DNA of 64,000 nt from Methanobrevibacter sp. (GCA_017407115.1 JAFQXD010000040.1:1-64000); one strand, 5' to 3'; shown: positions 24,926-33,594, numbered from the stretch's first letter. Made by a program: numbers and translations. The notes: generated by a model from the sequence alone, not told the origin.

Positions 24926-25504
24926 TTATAACATCTCCAGTTGTTCGGGTGAGAACCCATAGCTTTCAAGTTTAGCTTCCAACTCATCAGTAGGGTTACC
25001 ATACTTTTTCAAGGTAGCTATTTCATTTTTTAATTCCACTACTTCATTAACATTAATTGGAGTGAAGCTATTGAAATCAAAACTGTAACTGTAGACATAA
25101 TCACCATGATATTCACAATGATCATAATGTAAGTCCAAACCGTATAATTCATTAGCTATCTCCACTAGTTTGCGAGGGTTATTTGATATCTTTTTAAACT
25201 CGGGGAATATTTTAACCATTTCTTTAGCTGGTCTTATGAATGGACCATCATCTTTGTGTAGCCATGTTTGGAAATCCTCATCCACTTCATCTATGTAATG
25301 GTTTAGTATCCTGTAGACTACATCGTGGAATCCGCTTCCATGATATGCTTCGGTTATCCTGAAGCGGTGAGCTATTATGAAGGCTAATCCTTGATATACT
25401 GTACCTCCGTCGGTGATTTTGTCATGGCATTTTTGTAGGAATGCTAATCTTTCCTCTTCACGTTTGCGTTCATATTCTTCCAGTTCTTTATCTAAATCAA
25501 ACAT
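24926..25504 (-). CDS. Orphan helical protein
   Basis: The ~192 residues start with a charged helix (DKELEEYERKREEERLAFLQKC) and end with a helical region (ELKNEIATLKKYGNPTDELEAKLESYGFSPEQLE). The middle has His/Tyr-rich stretches (DLHYDHCEYHGDYVY). No motif known. It directly precedes the ferredoxin with 1 base between. Confidence 0.72.
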   Translation of the reverse strand: MFDLDKELEEYERKREEERLAFLQKCHDKITDGGTVYQGLAFIIAHRFRITEAYHGSGFHDVVYRILNHYIDEVDEDFQTWLHKDDGPFIRPAKEMVKIFPEFKKISNNPRKLVEIANELYGLDLHYDHCEYHGDYVYSYSFDFNSFTPINVNEVVELKNEIATLKKYGNPTDELEAKLESYGFSPEQLEML

Positions 25505-25511
25505 TTGGGCT

Positions 25512-25820
25512 TCACCACCATCCTTTACTTTCTTCTGTATTTACAATATCACAATAACCATTAGATTTAACATGTAACTTCACAGTATCCCCAACATTTA
25601 TTTTATAGTAATCTTCAGGACTTACAAGATAATCAGCACTTATAATATTAAAATATCCGTTGCTGTCAGTTGTGCTGATTAAGAACATTGGATTACTATA
25701 TCCTTCAGCACCACTTATATGTTTACAGCCTACTTTAATTGTTATGGTATCCTCGGCAGCAGCACATCCTATTAATAGGAATAAGATAGCTATTAATGAT
25801 AGTATTATATACTTTTTCAA
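25512..25820 (-). CDS. Lipoprotein
   Basis: The N terminus is a signal peptide with lipobox (LSLIAILFLLIGCAAAED), cleaved before Cys ~19. The mature ~84 residues look like a small beta-barrel domain (YYKINVGDTVKLHVKSNGYCDIV). An exported surface lipoprotein could alter superinfection or adhesion; this is inference. Confidence 0.8.
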   Translation of the reverse strand: MKKYIILSLIAILFLLIGCAAAEDTITIKVGCKHISGAEGYSNPMFLISTTDSNGYFNIISADYLVSPEDYYKINVGDTVKLHVKSNGYCDIVNTEESKGWW

Positions 25821-26290
25821 TCTAAAGCCTCCATTTTTTTATTATACTCGATTATCATATCAATTACTTCACGACATTCATTTAAGATTTCACGTGTAGT
25901 CCATTTTTTAGAACCGAATTCTAATTGTATATCTTCGGGTAATAAATTAGTCCAGTCTCGGTGGTGACCATAATCCCAGCCGATAACCCATTTCTTTTCA
26001 TGTTCATTAACATAACTGTAACCTGGTACCGTTAACGTATTTTTGGAGTATGTGAATCCTCCGTGACAGTACAGGTCAGGTATGCTGTCGAGTTCATCCA
26101 TGTTTAAACCGTATAATTTATCATCTTCATCCAGGACAATATATGCGGTAGGATGTGATCCAAGTGACAGGATATATAATAGGTAATCCTTGTAAATATC
26201 AAAACATAATAATTTATAGGTTTGACCTAGTTTGCCTTTATATTCCATTTCTTCAAATACTAATAGTCTAGATTGTGGTGGTAGTATCAT
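25817..26290 (-). CDS. Conserved phage-type HGG-FTYS protein
   Basis: The pattern HPTAYIVL, CHGGFTYS and WVIGWDYGHHRDW matches a widespread small phage protein family whose members carry HGGLTYS and FD-x-H-GD motifs. Its role is unknown. The length (157) is typical. It is coupled by ATGA to both neighbours. Confidence 0.78.
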   Translation of the reverse strand: MILPPQSRLLVFEEMEYKGKLGQTYKLLCFDIYKDYLLYILSLGSHPTAYIVLDEDDKLYGLNMDELDSIPDLYCHGGFTYSKNTLTVPGYSYVNEHEKKWVIGWDYGHHRDWTNLLPEDIQLEFGSKKWTTREILNECREVIDMIIEYNKKMEALD

Positions 26291-26676
26291 AGTTTTCCTC
26301 CGTATCTTAATGTGTCCCTGATTTTTCTTGCTTCGGTTTTACTCCAGTTGTGTTTTTTCATTCGTTCCACGATGATTTTTGCTTCCTCTTCGGTATTGCA
26401 TAGGATTTTAACTAGGCTGGTGCTTTTATTTTTTTTCTGAACTATCCATCTACGGTAATATTTACTGTAGTAATAGTATCTTGGTTCGGCTCTTCTTTTT
26501 AGGTTGAGTAATCCTTCACGTTTAGCCCATTTATAATAGCTATGTTGTGTGGATTTAGAGATACCTAAAGTAGCCATTATCTCCTTGATAGTGTAACCTT
26601 TATTGTAACACTCTACATATTCATTGTATAATTCTGTGTCTTCGCCTTTTTCGATTATATTAAAAGTAACAGTCAC
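26287..26676 (-). CDS. HTH plus AP2-like DNA-binding protein
   Basis: Residues ~15-55 form a helix-turn-helix (YNKGYTIKEIMATLGISKSTQHSYYKWAK). Residues ~65-115 form an AP2-like unit (RRWIVQKKNKSTSLVKILCNT-EEEAKIIVERMKKHNW). It is a two-domain DNA binder, resembling the DNA-binding parts of homing nucleases without the nuclease. Confidence 0.75.
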   Translation of the reverse strand: MTVTFNIIEKGEDTELYNEYVECYNKGYTIKEIMATLGISKSTQHSYYKWAKREGLLNLKRRAEPRYYYYSKYYRRWIVQKKNKSTSLVKILCNTEEEAKIIVERMKKHNWSKTEARKIRDTLRYGGKL

Positions 26677-26679
26677 ACT

Positions 26680-27351
26680 TTATTCCTCCTTAAGTGTTTT
26701 TGGTAGAATATTACGGTAGGCTTTTAAACCATTAAAGTATGGTTGGCGGGCGTAGGTGATGAATGGGAATTTTTCACCTGTTACTCCATATTTGGGATTG
26801 TATCCGAATAGGTTAACATATTCTTTAAGATCATTGCGTTCGAGTTTCAATTCCATTAGGCATTCTTTTAATGCTCGTGAATCATCGATTGCACGGTGGA
26901 AATGTACATCTTCTAATTTGTAATGTTCCACCATATTTTCTAATCTGTGCGGGTAACCGGCTCGGTCTTTGAATATGGTTAATGTGTCTAACCATTTCAC
27001 TTCTCCTAGTTTCTGGATTAATTCAGTTTCAGGATAGTATTCTTTTAAGAGGTTGTATATGAATAGTAAATCGAATTGTGTGTTATGTGCTACCCATACA
27101 CTATCCCGTGTTAGGTGGTTCATTAGTTTTTCAGCAGCTTCTGTAGGTGCTACTCCTTCATTGTTTATCATTTCATCTGTAATACCTGTTAACTCTATAA
27201 TTTTACCTGGTAGTTTATCTGGTATTTGTATGAATCTGTCATATTCTTCGGTTAGTTGTCCGTCATCGTAGACTAGTAATGCTAGTTCGATGATATTGTC
27301 TTTTCCTGGTTTTACCCCTGTGGTTTCTGTGTCGAAATATACTATCCTCAT
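26680..27351 (-). CDS. DEDDh 3'-5' exonuclease (DnaQ-like)
   Basis: The exonuclease motifs are all present: YFDTETTG (motif I), NTQFDLLFI (motif II), and HRAIDDSRAL (motif III, DEDDh type). The domain fills ~1-180; a ~45-residue C-terminal extension follows. It resembles the epsilon proofreading subunit or PolC exonuclease domain. The start is ATG 27351 behind GAGGTAA. It could trim DNA during recombination or degrade host DNA or RNA. Confidence 0.9.
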   Translation of the reverse strand: MRIVYFDTETTGVKPGKDNIIELALLVYDDGQLTEEYDRFIQIPDKLPGKIIELTGITDEMINNEGVAPTEAAEKLMNHLTRDSVWVAHNTQFDLLFIYNLLKEYYPETELIQKLGEVKWLDTLTIFKDRAGYPHRLENMVEHYKLEDVHFHRAIDDSRALKECLMELKLERNDLKEYVNLFGYNPKYGVTGEKFPFITYARQPYFNGLKAYRNILPKTLKEE

Positions 27352-27368
27352 ATTAGGTTTACCTCTCA

Positions 27369-27770
27369 TTATTTTTTATGTGTTAGGTTGCTTTCAGGAA
27401 TACTGATTGTTAATACGATAGCTTCATGTCTTTGTTCAATGCAATCATCTAAAGATATCCTCCAAGTATCCTCTAAAGCTTCCTTATTAGCTTCAAGTTT
27501 GGTTAATACAATAGGTTCATCATCAAAGAATAATTGCACTAGGCCTTGCATACTGTAATTGTAATAGTGATGTACACTATCGAATAAGTCATATTTTTTT
27601 AGGGCTTCTGTGATGTATTTATATTTTAATTCTCTGAAGTGGTCTTGTATCCTTGTGGATGTGCCTTTGCTAGTGTCATAGTCGACTTCTAGTTTTAAGG
27701 CATCATGGAGGCAACTGATTTCCTCGGTTGCCTCCATTAGAGTTATAAAATGGTCAGTAGTACGAGACAT
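27369..27770 (-). CDS. Orphan acidic protein
   Basis: This ~133-residue acidic, helical protein (FITLMEATEEISCLHDALKLE) has no known motif. ATG 27770 follows GGAGAT; the longer frame from 27800 lacks a site and overlaps a small Cys-rich gene. Confidence 0.7.
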   Translation of the reverse strand: MSRTTDHFITLMEATEEISCLHDALKLEVDYDTSKGTSTRIQDHFRELKYKYITEALKKYDLFDSVHHYYNYSMQGLVQLFFDDEPIVLTKLEANKEALEDTWRISLDDCIEQRHEAIVLTISIPESNLTHKK

Positions 27771-27774
27771 GAAT

Positions 27775-27915
27775 TTATCTCCTTTTTGGTTTGTAATCAT
27801 TACATGGTTCAGCTAAAGGTGATAATGTCCCTTTAGTTTTAATGCATCCTCCTTTCCTGGAGGGATCCTTATCATATTTATAAGTTTGGCAATTGCCACA
27901 AATCTCAAGTAACAT
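27775..27915 (-). CDS. 46-residue Cys-rich peptide
   Basis: The sequence MLLEICGNCQTYKYD...KGGCIKTKGTL...PCNDYKP shows the mini zinc pattern CxxC-C-C of this window. GGGGAGGTGA before the ATG is an almost perfect ribosome site. It probably folds around one zinc. Confidence 0.68.
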   Translation of the reverse strand: MLLEICGNCQTYKYDKDPSRKGGCIKTKGTLSPLAEPCNDYKPKRR

Positions 27916-27921
27916 TAAATT

Positions 27922-28557
27922 TCACCTCCCCACTATTTTTGCATGACGAATAAGTTTAATTACACGTTCGTTTGGTGCTCGACCACGACTCCATAATCCC
28001 ATATCTTCCATAACTTCCCCATCCTCAAAGTGCAGGTCGAATCTGCGATTATAATAACCTCCTTCACCTTTGGTGAAACTGTCTACTCCGACTTGTCCGT
28101 CGCTCCATTGTTGGCCGACCACATGTCTTTCACGATTAGCTAGTACATCGTTTTCCCAGAACTTTTTAGTGTGGCATTCATCACAGTTGAAATCTGCACG
28201 CCTACAGTTATCGTTTAATGCACAGTCTTTTATGATGTGCTCTTTAGTACAGTATGGTTCGCCAGTATAAGCGTACTCATAATCATCACATTTTTGACTA
28301 TGGGTTGTTACTGTCCTGTTATGTTTGGTGCAGGTTCCGAGTAATCCTACACTTTGTTCTCGTCTTAACTCAATATGTTGGAGATAACCATAGTTTGACC
28401 GGTCATATGTGAAGTTTTTACAGTAATGACAAGAGTCATCTTCATCGGCTCCGAATAATCTTTCGTAACAGGATTTACAGTAGTAAACTAATTCACCTTT
28501 CATTTCAACAGCATTGGTACTGTTGATTCTCTTATTACACTCAGCACAATTAATCAT
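27922..28557 (-). CDS. Multi-zinc Cys-rich protein
   Basis: Several CxxC pairs occur: CAECNK...CKSCYERLF (a LIM-like start, ~4-34), CHYCKNF...CTKHNR...CDDY, and CRRADFNCDECHTKKF. This looks like a LIM-like knuckle followed by two mini zinc motifs. The last ~70 residues are basic. A DNA or protein adaptor role is likely but not shown. Confidence 0.78.
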   Translation of the reverse strand: MINCAECNKRINSTNAVEMKGELVYYCKSCYERLFGADEDDSCHYCKNFTYDRSNYGYLQHIELRREQSVGLLGTCTKHNRTVTTHSQKCDDYEYAYTGEPYCTKEHIIKDCALNDNCRRADFNCDECHTKKFWENDVLANRERHVVGQQWSDGQVGVDSFTKGEGGYYNRRFDLHFEDGEVMEDMGLWSRGRAPNERVIKLIRHAKIVGR

Positions 28558-28563
28558 AAATGG

Positions 28564-28776
28564 TTACTCTCCTTTTTTGTGAAATCTGTCAACATCAGGG
28601 TTAATAGCTATTCCAAGTTCAGCACAATGAAGTTGGCCAATGTCGTCAACGTGTTGTACTGTTAGTTCTGTTCCAGGGCTAGGTGCGTGTATGTCATCAA
28701 CGTGGTCGATGATTATTACAGTTCCTTCAGGGTATTGTTTTCTAATAGCTTTGAGTTCTTCTTTTGATTTAAACAT
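28564..28776 (-). CDS. DUF4314-like protein
   Basis: The sequence KSKEELKAIRKQYPEGTVIIIDHVDD.. AP-PGTELTVQHVDDIGQL matches the DUF4314 family of phage and plasmid proteins (SH3-like barrel). It has ~70 residues. GGAGGCA precedes ATG 28776; the frame to 28863 lacks a site. The family's role is unknown. Confidence 0.82.
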   Translation of the reverse strand: MFKSKEELKAIRKQYPEGTVIIIDHVDDIHAPSPGTELTVQHVDDIGQLHCAELGIAINPDVDRFHKKGE

Positions 28777-28813
28777 AAGATATGCCTCCAAAATATTGTT
28801 TCTTTTTTTTTGA

Positions 28814-29062
28814 TTACCACATGTCGTTTCCACTAAAGGTGTTGACATGTACATAATCATCATGTTCAGTTACGTCGCATAATCCGTTTTCTTTGAATAT
28901 TTTAATTGCTTTTTCACGGTTTACTGGTACTTTGTGGATTGTTGGACTTCTGAATCCTAATCCATGTGTGTACTTGATTGGTTTCGGTGTTTCTTCTAAA
29001 AATTTAATAGTGCCTTCGCTATCGCATTCATGGTCTCCCATGATACAGTATATTCTCCTCAT
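28814..29062 (-). CDS. Orphan small protein
   Basis: The ~82 residues start with MRRIYCIMGDHECDSE and end in VTEHDDYVHVNTFSGNDMW. It may be an alpha/beta sandwich. GGAGGCGA precedes ATG 29062, and its ATG overlaps the SWIM gene stop. Confidence 0.7.
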   Translation of the reverse strand: MRRIYCIMGDHECDSEGTIKFLEETPKPIKYTHGLGFRSPTIHKVPVNREKAIKIFKENGLCDVTEHDDYVHVNTFSGNDMW

Positions 29063-29340
29063 ATTTTCGCCTCCTTTCTTTCGTTGTTGATTTCTTGGAA
29101 TGTTTTGCCCATCTGCATTAATTGGTTTAACTGGTTCATGTATTCTTTTACTGCTCGCATGTGTTTGCATTCCACTTTGCGGAAGTGGTAGTTCTCACAG
29201 CTACAATAGTAGCCATGATCTATATCGAAGTAGACGTCGTGTATTTCATCGGGTCTACTTTCGCTGCGAACTTCGAAATGAATCATTTCATCGGTACTTT
29301 CTACTATGCGTACTGGGCAAACCATTCTTTTAAACTCCAT
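29059..29340 (-). CDS. SWIM zinc finger protein
   Basis: The CxC-x(n)-CxH signature (YYCSCENYHFRKVECKHMRAV, ~44-65) marks a SWIM domain, which binds DNA or proteins in recombination factors. The ~93-residue protein is little more than the domain. It is the second gene of its operon. Confidence 0.82.
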   Translation of the reverse strand: MEFKRMVCPVRIVESTDEMIHFEVRSESRPDEIHDVYFDIDHGYYCSCENYHFRKVECKHMRAVKEYMNQLNQLMQMGKTFQEINNERKEAKI

Positions 29341-29391
29341 TTAATCTTTTTTTGGCAAATAAAATAAAAATGAATAAAAATAATATTTTTT

Positions 29392-29745
29392 TTAGTTTCT
29401 TCTTGGGATTTTTGTTAATTTGAATGCTTTGGAGTTGTCGAGTTCGATTACTCTGTTGCGGTTGTTGTCGTTTATGTAAAATCCTTCGAAGATTAGTTCG
29501 GTTATGTCTTCGAATTTGAATACGGTGTTTTCCATGTATAGTGGGTGGTATTCTAGTTCGTATTCTTTTGGGTTTATGCCGGTTATGGTTTGTGTTACCA
29601 TGTTGATTACTGCGTCGGTTAGATCTGCTTGGCCATCTTGTGTTTTGATGGTGCATGTTCCACCTATGCCGATGTAGTTTTTTTCGATGTTTTCTATGTG
29701 TTTTGGGTCTTGTTCTATTGGGAGTATTTGGTCGTAGTATACCAT
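29392..29745 (-). CDS. Orphan protein
   Basis: This ~117-residue protein has the beta-rich pattern YIGIGGTCTIKTQDGQ and YELEYHPLYMENTVF. ATG 29745 follows GAGATGATTAAC as in other hairpin-leader genes. It is first in the 29.7-24.7 kb operon. The function is unknown. Confidence 0.72.
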   Translation of the reverse strand: MVYYDQILPIEQDPKHIENIEKNYIGIGGTCTIKTQDGQADLTDAVINMVTQTITGINPKEYELEYHPLYMENTVFKFEDITELIFEGFYINDNNRNRVIELDNSKAFKLTKIPRRN

Positions 29746-29766
29746 GTTAATCATCTCATGTTTTTT

Positions 29767-29856
29767 CTTTGGGTTTTTTTCTTTGGGTAAATATTTTTTT
29801 TGGGGAGTTTAACTGTTAACTCCTACAAGTAACTATTAGTTTTCATAGTATATAAA
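29767..29856 (-). promoter_or_regulatory. Hairpin-leader promoter with two ACCCAAAG copies
   Basis: TTTATATA (29849-29856), exactly 33 bases, hairpin GGAGTT-AACAGTTA-AACTCC (29804-29823), then ACCCAAAG twice (29781-29788 and 29767-29774). Upstream sequence is shared with the 55404-55479 promoter but the stem base pairs differ in a compensating way. Confidence 0.78.
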
Positions 29857-29869
29857 TGTTTTGGTACTA

Positions 29870-30343
29870 ACTCTAAACTAACCCCAAAAAAAAGAAATGT
29901 ATAGAAAAAACAACAAAACAATACTAAACTGTTCACACCCAAAAACAAAAACACCGATGTTTAAAAAAAAGTGTTCAAAAAAACAAACCCTAACCTAAAA
30001 ACCATTCAAACAAAAAAACAAACCAATTAACCAAACAATATACAATGTCTAAAACCCTAAACACAACAAAAAAACCTAAAAACAAACCAACACATCTACA
30101 CCAAACACAAAAACACAAACTAAGAAAAAAAGACCACCTAAAATAAACAAAAACACAAACAAAATAAAAGCAAGAAAAAAACAAAACACCAAAAATATAA
30201 TAGCAAAACTGTAGAATAATCAAAGAAAAAAACATCCCCGAAAACCCTACAGTATTATACCATTAAATTTCTACATATTAAAAAAAATTATATCTTACCA
30301 CATAAAAATATAACCTTCAAAGTATTTAAAACCAACCACCCCC
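29870..30343. other. G/T-poor gene-free tract
   Basis: About 470 bases that are almost only A and C on the plus strand. A minus-strand frame exists (29990-30235) but is low-complexity Phe/Val and has no ribosome site. A CTGTAG...CTACAG inverted pair occurs near 30211-30253. I see no gene. It could be an untranslated RNA or an origin-like unwinding tract. Confidence 0.4.
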
Positions 30344-30852
30344 ATAGAAAAATCCCCAAAAAACTCCACCACTACAAATATTCTACACAATCCAATAGAA
30401 CTCTATTAAAAACAATAGAAAATCTTCAACAACTTTCATAGCAATAAATTTCTATAATAGCTAATACAACCATATAGAAAATCCATGAAAAGTTTATACC
30501 CATAAATTTTCTATTCAACATAAACAGCAGCAATAGAAAATCTTTAAAAAGTTTATGAGCAGGAATTTTCTATTCACCAAAAATTTTTTAATACAAGATC
30601 TTTGAAAACTTTAGCAGCATAAATTTTCTATACCCTCCACTATAGGTTAATAGAAAATCTTCACAACTTTTATACTCATCTTTTTTCTATTCAATAGCTT
30701 CAGAGATAATAGAAAATCTTTGAAAAGTTTCTTGTCATCATTTTTCTACACAAACCAATAGAATTCTATTAAAAACAATAGAAAATCTTTGAAAAAGAAC
30801 CTACTAAAGAATTTTCTATTCAATCCAATAGAACTCTATTAAAAAGAATAGA
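30344..30852 (+). repeat. Hairpin repeat array C (7 units)
   Basis: Seven 43-bp units in plus orientation, arms AATAGAAAAT and ATTTTCTATT, with mostly 16-base spacers (for example CAACATAAACAGCAGC). The last unit is bounded on both sides by a palindromic AATAGAAYTCTATTAAAAA element. The array begins at the stop of the 44-residue gene next to it. Confidence 0.85.
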
Positions 30853-30987
30853 TTAATCAGACCAACCTTCATTATCAGTGTAAATGTATTCCAGTAGTAC
30901 TTCTGGTAGGTCCTCAAATGGTATACGATACTCCCTGCAAATTTTCCTTAATCGCAGAATAGCTGATAACTTACCAAATAATCCCAT
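30853..30987 (-). CDS. 44-residue peptide
   Basis: The frame runs MGLFGKLSAILRLRKICREYRIPFEDL to EYIYTDNEGWSD. It has a basic amphipathic N-terminal helix and acidic tail. GGTGAC lies 3-8 bases before the ATG and the upstream gene ends 5 bases away. It terminates the long 43-31 kb operon at array C. The function is unknown. Confidence 0.62.
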   Translation of the reverse strand: MGLFGKLSAILRLRKICREYRIPFEDLPEVLLEYIYTDNEGWSD

Positions 30988-30991
30988 AAAG

Positions 30992-31381
30992 TCACCATCC
31001 CATTAAATCTTTAAACACTAACAAGCCCTGACTTTCCGGATACTCCCAAATCACAGATAATAAGCACTCAGCAAAATATTTTTTCTCTAAATTATACAAG
31101 CCTTCCTGATAATGGAGCATATTTTTTAACTTAATATTCTCCTTCATTAACTCATGTTTATCAACCGGTAAATACTTATTCAGAGTAGCTATTTCTTTAT
31201 TAGCTTGTTTTAATTCATAATCTAAGCTATTAAGTAATTCGCAGATTTCTTCAGCTAAAAGTTTATCTTCAGCATCAAAGAATCCTGTATAAGTCATATC
31301 CTCCTCGTCATAGATTTGTAATAGGTCCGGTTCTTCGGAGTTATATGACTCTGTGAATTTAATAGTGTATCTTTTAGTCAT
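30992..31381 (-). CDS. RF-LLN family coiled-coil protein
   Basis: The sequence starts MTKRYTIKFTESY, then a beta stretch (YTGFFDAEDKL) and EEICELLNSLDYELKQANKEI, followed by a coiled coil. This is the paralogous family that recurs through 31-40 kb. A coiled-coil dimer with a small beta head is expected. The function is unknown. Confidence 0.75.
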   Translation of the reverse strand: MTKRYTIKFTESYNSEEPDLLQIYDEEDMTYTGFFDAEDKLLAEEICELLNSLDYELKQANKEIATLNKYLPVDKHELMKENIKLKNMLHYQEGLYNLEKKYFAECLLSVIWEYPESQGLLVFKDLMGW

Positions 31382-31530
31382 CAGTATCCTCCTTTAGCTG
31401 CTTTAACTATTTCATCAGCTAATTCAACATAGTCCTTGCAATTTTCAGCATATTTTGGATCTACAATGTAACGTGATTTTTCACAATACACTTGACCATT
31501 CCAATATAGGCATAGTTTACAATACTTCAT
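31381..31530 (-). CDS. Mini zinc-binding protein
   Basis: The sequence MKYCKLCLYWNGQVYCEKSRYIVDPKYAENCKDYV follows CxxC-x8-C-x(n)-C-x-x-Y/F, the recurring mini zinc motif here. It has ~49 residues. ATG 31530 was chosen because the frame to 31569 starts inside the upstream gene. Confidence 0.72.
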   Translation of the reverse strand: MKYCKLCLYWNGQVYCEKSRYIVDPKYAENCKDYVELADEIVKAAKGGY

Positions 31531-31532
31531 CC

Positions 31533-31895
31533 TTATTCTTCTCCGAATCCTGCGTATTTGCGTAACCATTCTAAAGCAGGTCTTAATTCTTCTAATACTT
31601 CAGGGTCAGTTACTGGTTCCTGCTCGTTTATCCAAGCTAATTCCTCTGGTGTAGCTTTTCGCATGATATGTTCACGGACAAAAGCACCTTTCAAACGATT
31701 CAATGCTTCCTCTTCATCATTATAATCCTTACAATTCAAACCTTGGCCTTGTTTTAGTTTATCTAGAGGATTACTATACTGGTCATCATAATAATAACCA
31801 TAACCAGAGCCTTTTACATGATTTAAATATTCATCGATATTCTTAAATTGTTTCTTATTATTCCCTACATTCGGTTTTTTACCAGGAGTTACCAT
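31533..31895 (-). CDS. Orphan protein
   Basis: The ~120 residues contain a Lys-rich N terminus, a Gly/Tyr stretch (KGSGYGYYYDDQY) and a C-terminal helix. It overlaps the mini membrane gene 31889-31981 by 7 bases. No family is recognised. Confidence 0.68.
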   Translation of the reverse strand: MVTPGKKPNVGNNKKQFKNIDEYLNHVKGSGYGYYYDDQYSNPLDKLKQGQGLNCKDYNDEEEALNRLKGAFVREHIMRKATPEELAWINEQEPVTDPEVLEELRPALEWLRKYAGFGEE

Positions 31896-31981
31896 AAATT
31901 AATCACCCACATAACAAATTCAAAAAATAACACTCCAATGAAAATAGCAATTAGGAATGCAATAATTTTAAATAGAATCAT
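31889..31981 (-). CDS. 30-residue single-span membrane peptide
   Basis: The frame encodes ILFKIIAFLIAIFIGVLFFE.. then a Trp-rich end. It is linked by ATGA to the preceding gene and overlaps the next start, so translation is plausible. It is of the same kind as 5790-5873 and 34627-34716. Confidence 0.55.
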   Translation of the reverse strand: MILFKIIAFLIAIFIGVLFFEFVMWVINLW

Positions 31982-32310
31982 ATTATCCATTCCCCTGTTA
32001 AATCACTATGAAGTCTAGCTATACTTTTACGAGCTTCCTCCTCCCCGCTAAGGAAATGTTTACAATTATAAGCACACCTGCAATCCATGATATATTCCTG
32101 TCTGTGAACACACCAATCAGATGGATAACCACTACGATAATGATAATTCACACAATCACGACAAGACAAAGGAACACGAGCCAATAATATATAATCTTCT
32201 CGTATAATATCCATTAAAATATCCACTACATCACCGGTTTTATAATCTCGTAGAGCTTTACGGAACTGGCATCGTAACTGTTTTTCCACTTCATTATACT
32301 CAGTCTTCAT
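31978..32310 (-). CDS. Mini zinc domain protein
   Basis: An N-terminal helical half is followed by CRDCVNYHYRSGYPSDWCVH...CRCAYNCKHF, a CxxC-x(n)-C-x(n)-C mini zinc module (~55-92). The module also ends several neighbours. The length is 110 residues. The function is unknown. Confidence 0.74.
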   Translation of the reverse strand: MKTEYNEVEKQLRCQFRKALRDYKTGDVVDILMDIIREDYILLARVPLSCRDCVNYHYRSGYPSDWCVHRQEYIMDCRCAYNCKHFLSGEEEARKSIARLHSDLTGEWII

Positions 32311-32578
32311 TAATATCCACTCCGGAAACTATCTTTAAAAATTCAAGATTAGCCCTATCCACATTATTATCCGGTTCAGGTAGAATAGTAGTATAAAACT
32401 CTTTTTCCAATCTTAAATACTCCTGCTCATCACTAACACTCAACACATCAGACTCCTGATATCGTTTATAAAACTTCTCCAAACGATTTAAAAACTTCCT
32501 ATTACGGGTTTTAATTCTCTGCTCAGTAATATAAGTAGTCATTAACTTGTAACCTTCTTCAATATACTTATCATCCAT
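32300..32578 (-). CDS. Orphan helical protein
   Basis: This ~92-residue, charged helical protein (YITEQRIKTRNRKFLNRLEKF) overlaps the next gene by 11 bases. It is basic at the N terminus and acidic at the C terminus. No motif is visible. Confidence 0.68.
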   Translation of the reverse strand: MDDKYIEEGYKLMTTYITEQRIKTRNRKFLNRLEKFYKRYQESDVLSVSDEQEYLRLEKEFYTTILPEPDNNVDRANLEFLKIVSGVDINED

Positions 32579-32580
32579 AA

Positions 32581-32967
32581 TTATACTCTCCCTAAATATT
32601 CATCAATAGCCATATCTGTTGTATCCACTTGCATCCAAACACCGGAAACACAAGTATACATAGTATAATCACACAAATTATCACATAAGAAATCCAATTG
32701 AATATACACTGCCCTACGATCCACCACATCCTCCACAGGAGGTAAATCAGTAACAATCAAATAACGAACATCATCCCTGTTAAACTCATTAATAAGCTTA
32801 ATGAAACCTTTAAACTTAGACTTCGAACAAGAATAAGTCCAACCAAACATTTCCTTATAATCCTCATAAGAAACATGTCCCTTATTCCGCTCCAAGTATA
32901 ATAAATAAGATAACACGCCAATAATGAAACCTAAAATAAAATCCAAAACCAAATTAAACATAAACAA
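32581..32967 (-). CDS. Membrane-anchored orphan protein
   Basis: The first ~25 residues are one membrane span (FNLVLDFILGFIIGVLSYLLYL). A ~100-residue soluble domain with four Cys follows, which may hold a metal or disulfides. TTG 32967 is well spaced from GGAGGG; ATG 32961 is an alternative. Confidence 0.7.
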   Translation of the reverse strand: MFMFNLVLDFILGFIIGVLSYLLYLERNKGHVSYEDYKEMFGWTYSCSKSKFKGFIKLINEFNRDDVRYLIVTDLPPVEDVVDRRAVYIQLDFLCDNLCDYTMYTCVSGVWMQVDTTDMAIDEYLGRV

Positions 32968-32983
32968 TCATATCCCTCCTATT

Positions 32984-33352
32984 TTATTCAGCCATAAAAC
33001 TATAATTACCAACATCCAAAGTAACACCACAATAATCTGTTAAATTCACCGTATCCCCCTTATTCAACAAATTATACGTATGCAAATTAACATCAAAACA
33101 ATAATCATCAGTATAAATAAAATAATGATTCTTATCCACATACAAACCATTATCATAAACAATCTGTTTATCCACAACATGAGCAGTTATATTAACCGGC
33201 TCAGCAACATGCTCCGGATAAGTCAACAAACCATAACCAGCAATCAAAAGCATAACCACAAAAACTACCCCTAAACAGATAGTTTCATCACCACTATCTA
33301 TTTCACGCTTCATTAAATCCCGTTCTAATTCTTCAAGCTTATCATCATCCAT
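32984..33352 (-). CDS. Membrane protein with exported domain
   Basis: A charged ~23-residue head precedes one span (TICLGVVFVVMLLIAGYGLL); then a ~75-residue beta-rich domain with two Cys, probably outside. I chose ATG 33352, as TTG 33361 overlaps the ribosome site. No known family. Confidence 0.7.
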   Translation of the reverse strand: MDDDKLEELERDLMKREIDSGDETICLGVVFVVMLLIAGYGLLTYPEHVAEPVNITAHVVDKQIVYDNGLYVDKNHYFIYTDDYCFDVNLHTYNLLNKGDTVNLTDYCGVTLDVGNYSFMAE

Positions 33353-33381
33353 TATAACCAAACACTCCTCATATTATCCAT

Positions 33382-33549
33382 TTATGTGTCGTCGAATTCA
33401 TGGCGGCGGAGAATTTCTGCACGCAGACTTATACTCACCCGTTCCAATTCGATTGCTAAATCCCATATTTGATTTTCACTATTTAGTTTAGTTTTGTTGA
33501 TTAAATTGATTAATTTGTTCCTATCTTTTTTACTCATAATATTACTCAT
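33382..33549 (-). CDS. 55-residue basic helical peptide
   Basis: The frame MSNIMSKKDRNKLINLINKT... to ...ILRRHEFDDT is a basic helical peptide. GGTGATAACAA precedes the ATG. A hairpin (33595-33610) lies ~50 bases upstream. The function is unknown. Confidence 0.6.
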   Translation of the reverse strand: MSNIMSKKDRNKLINLINKTKLNSENQIWDLAIELERVSISLRAEILRRHEFDDT

Positions 33550-33594
33550 TTGTTATCACCAGTCAAGTCATCTCCTCCTCTTTTATCATTTTTT

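Noticed and set aside
29990-30235. Minus-strand frame of 81 codons
   Set aside because: Phe/Val-rich low complexity caused by the A/C-only tract; no ribosome site.
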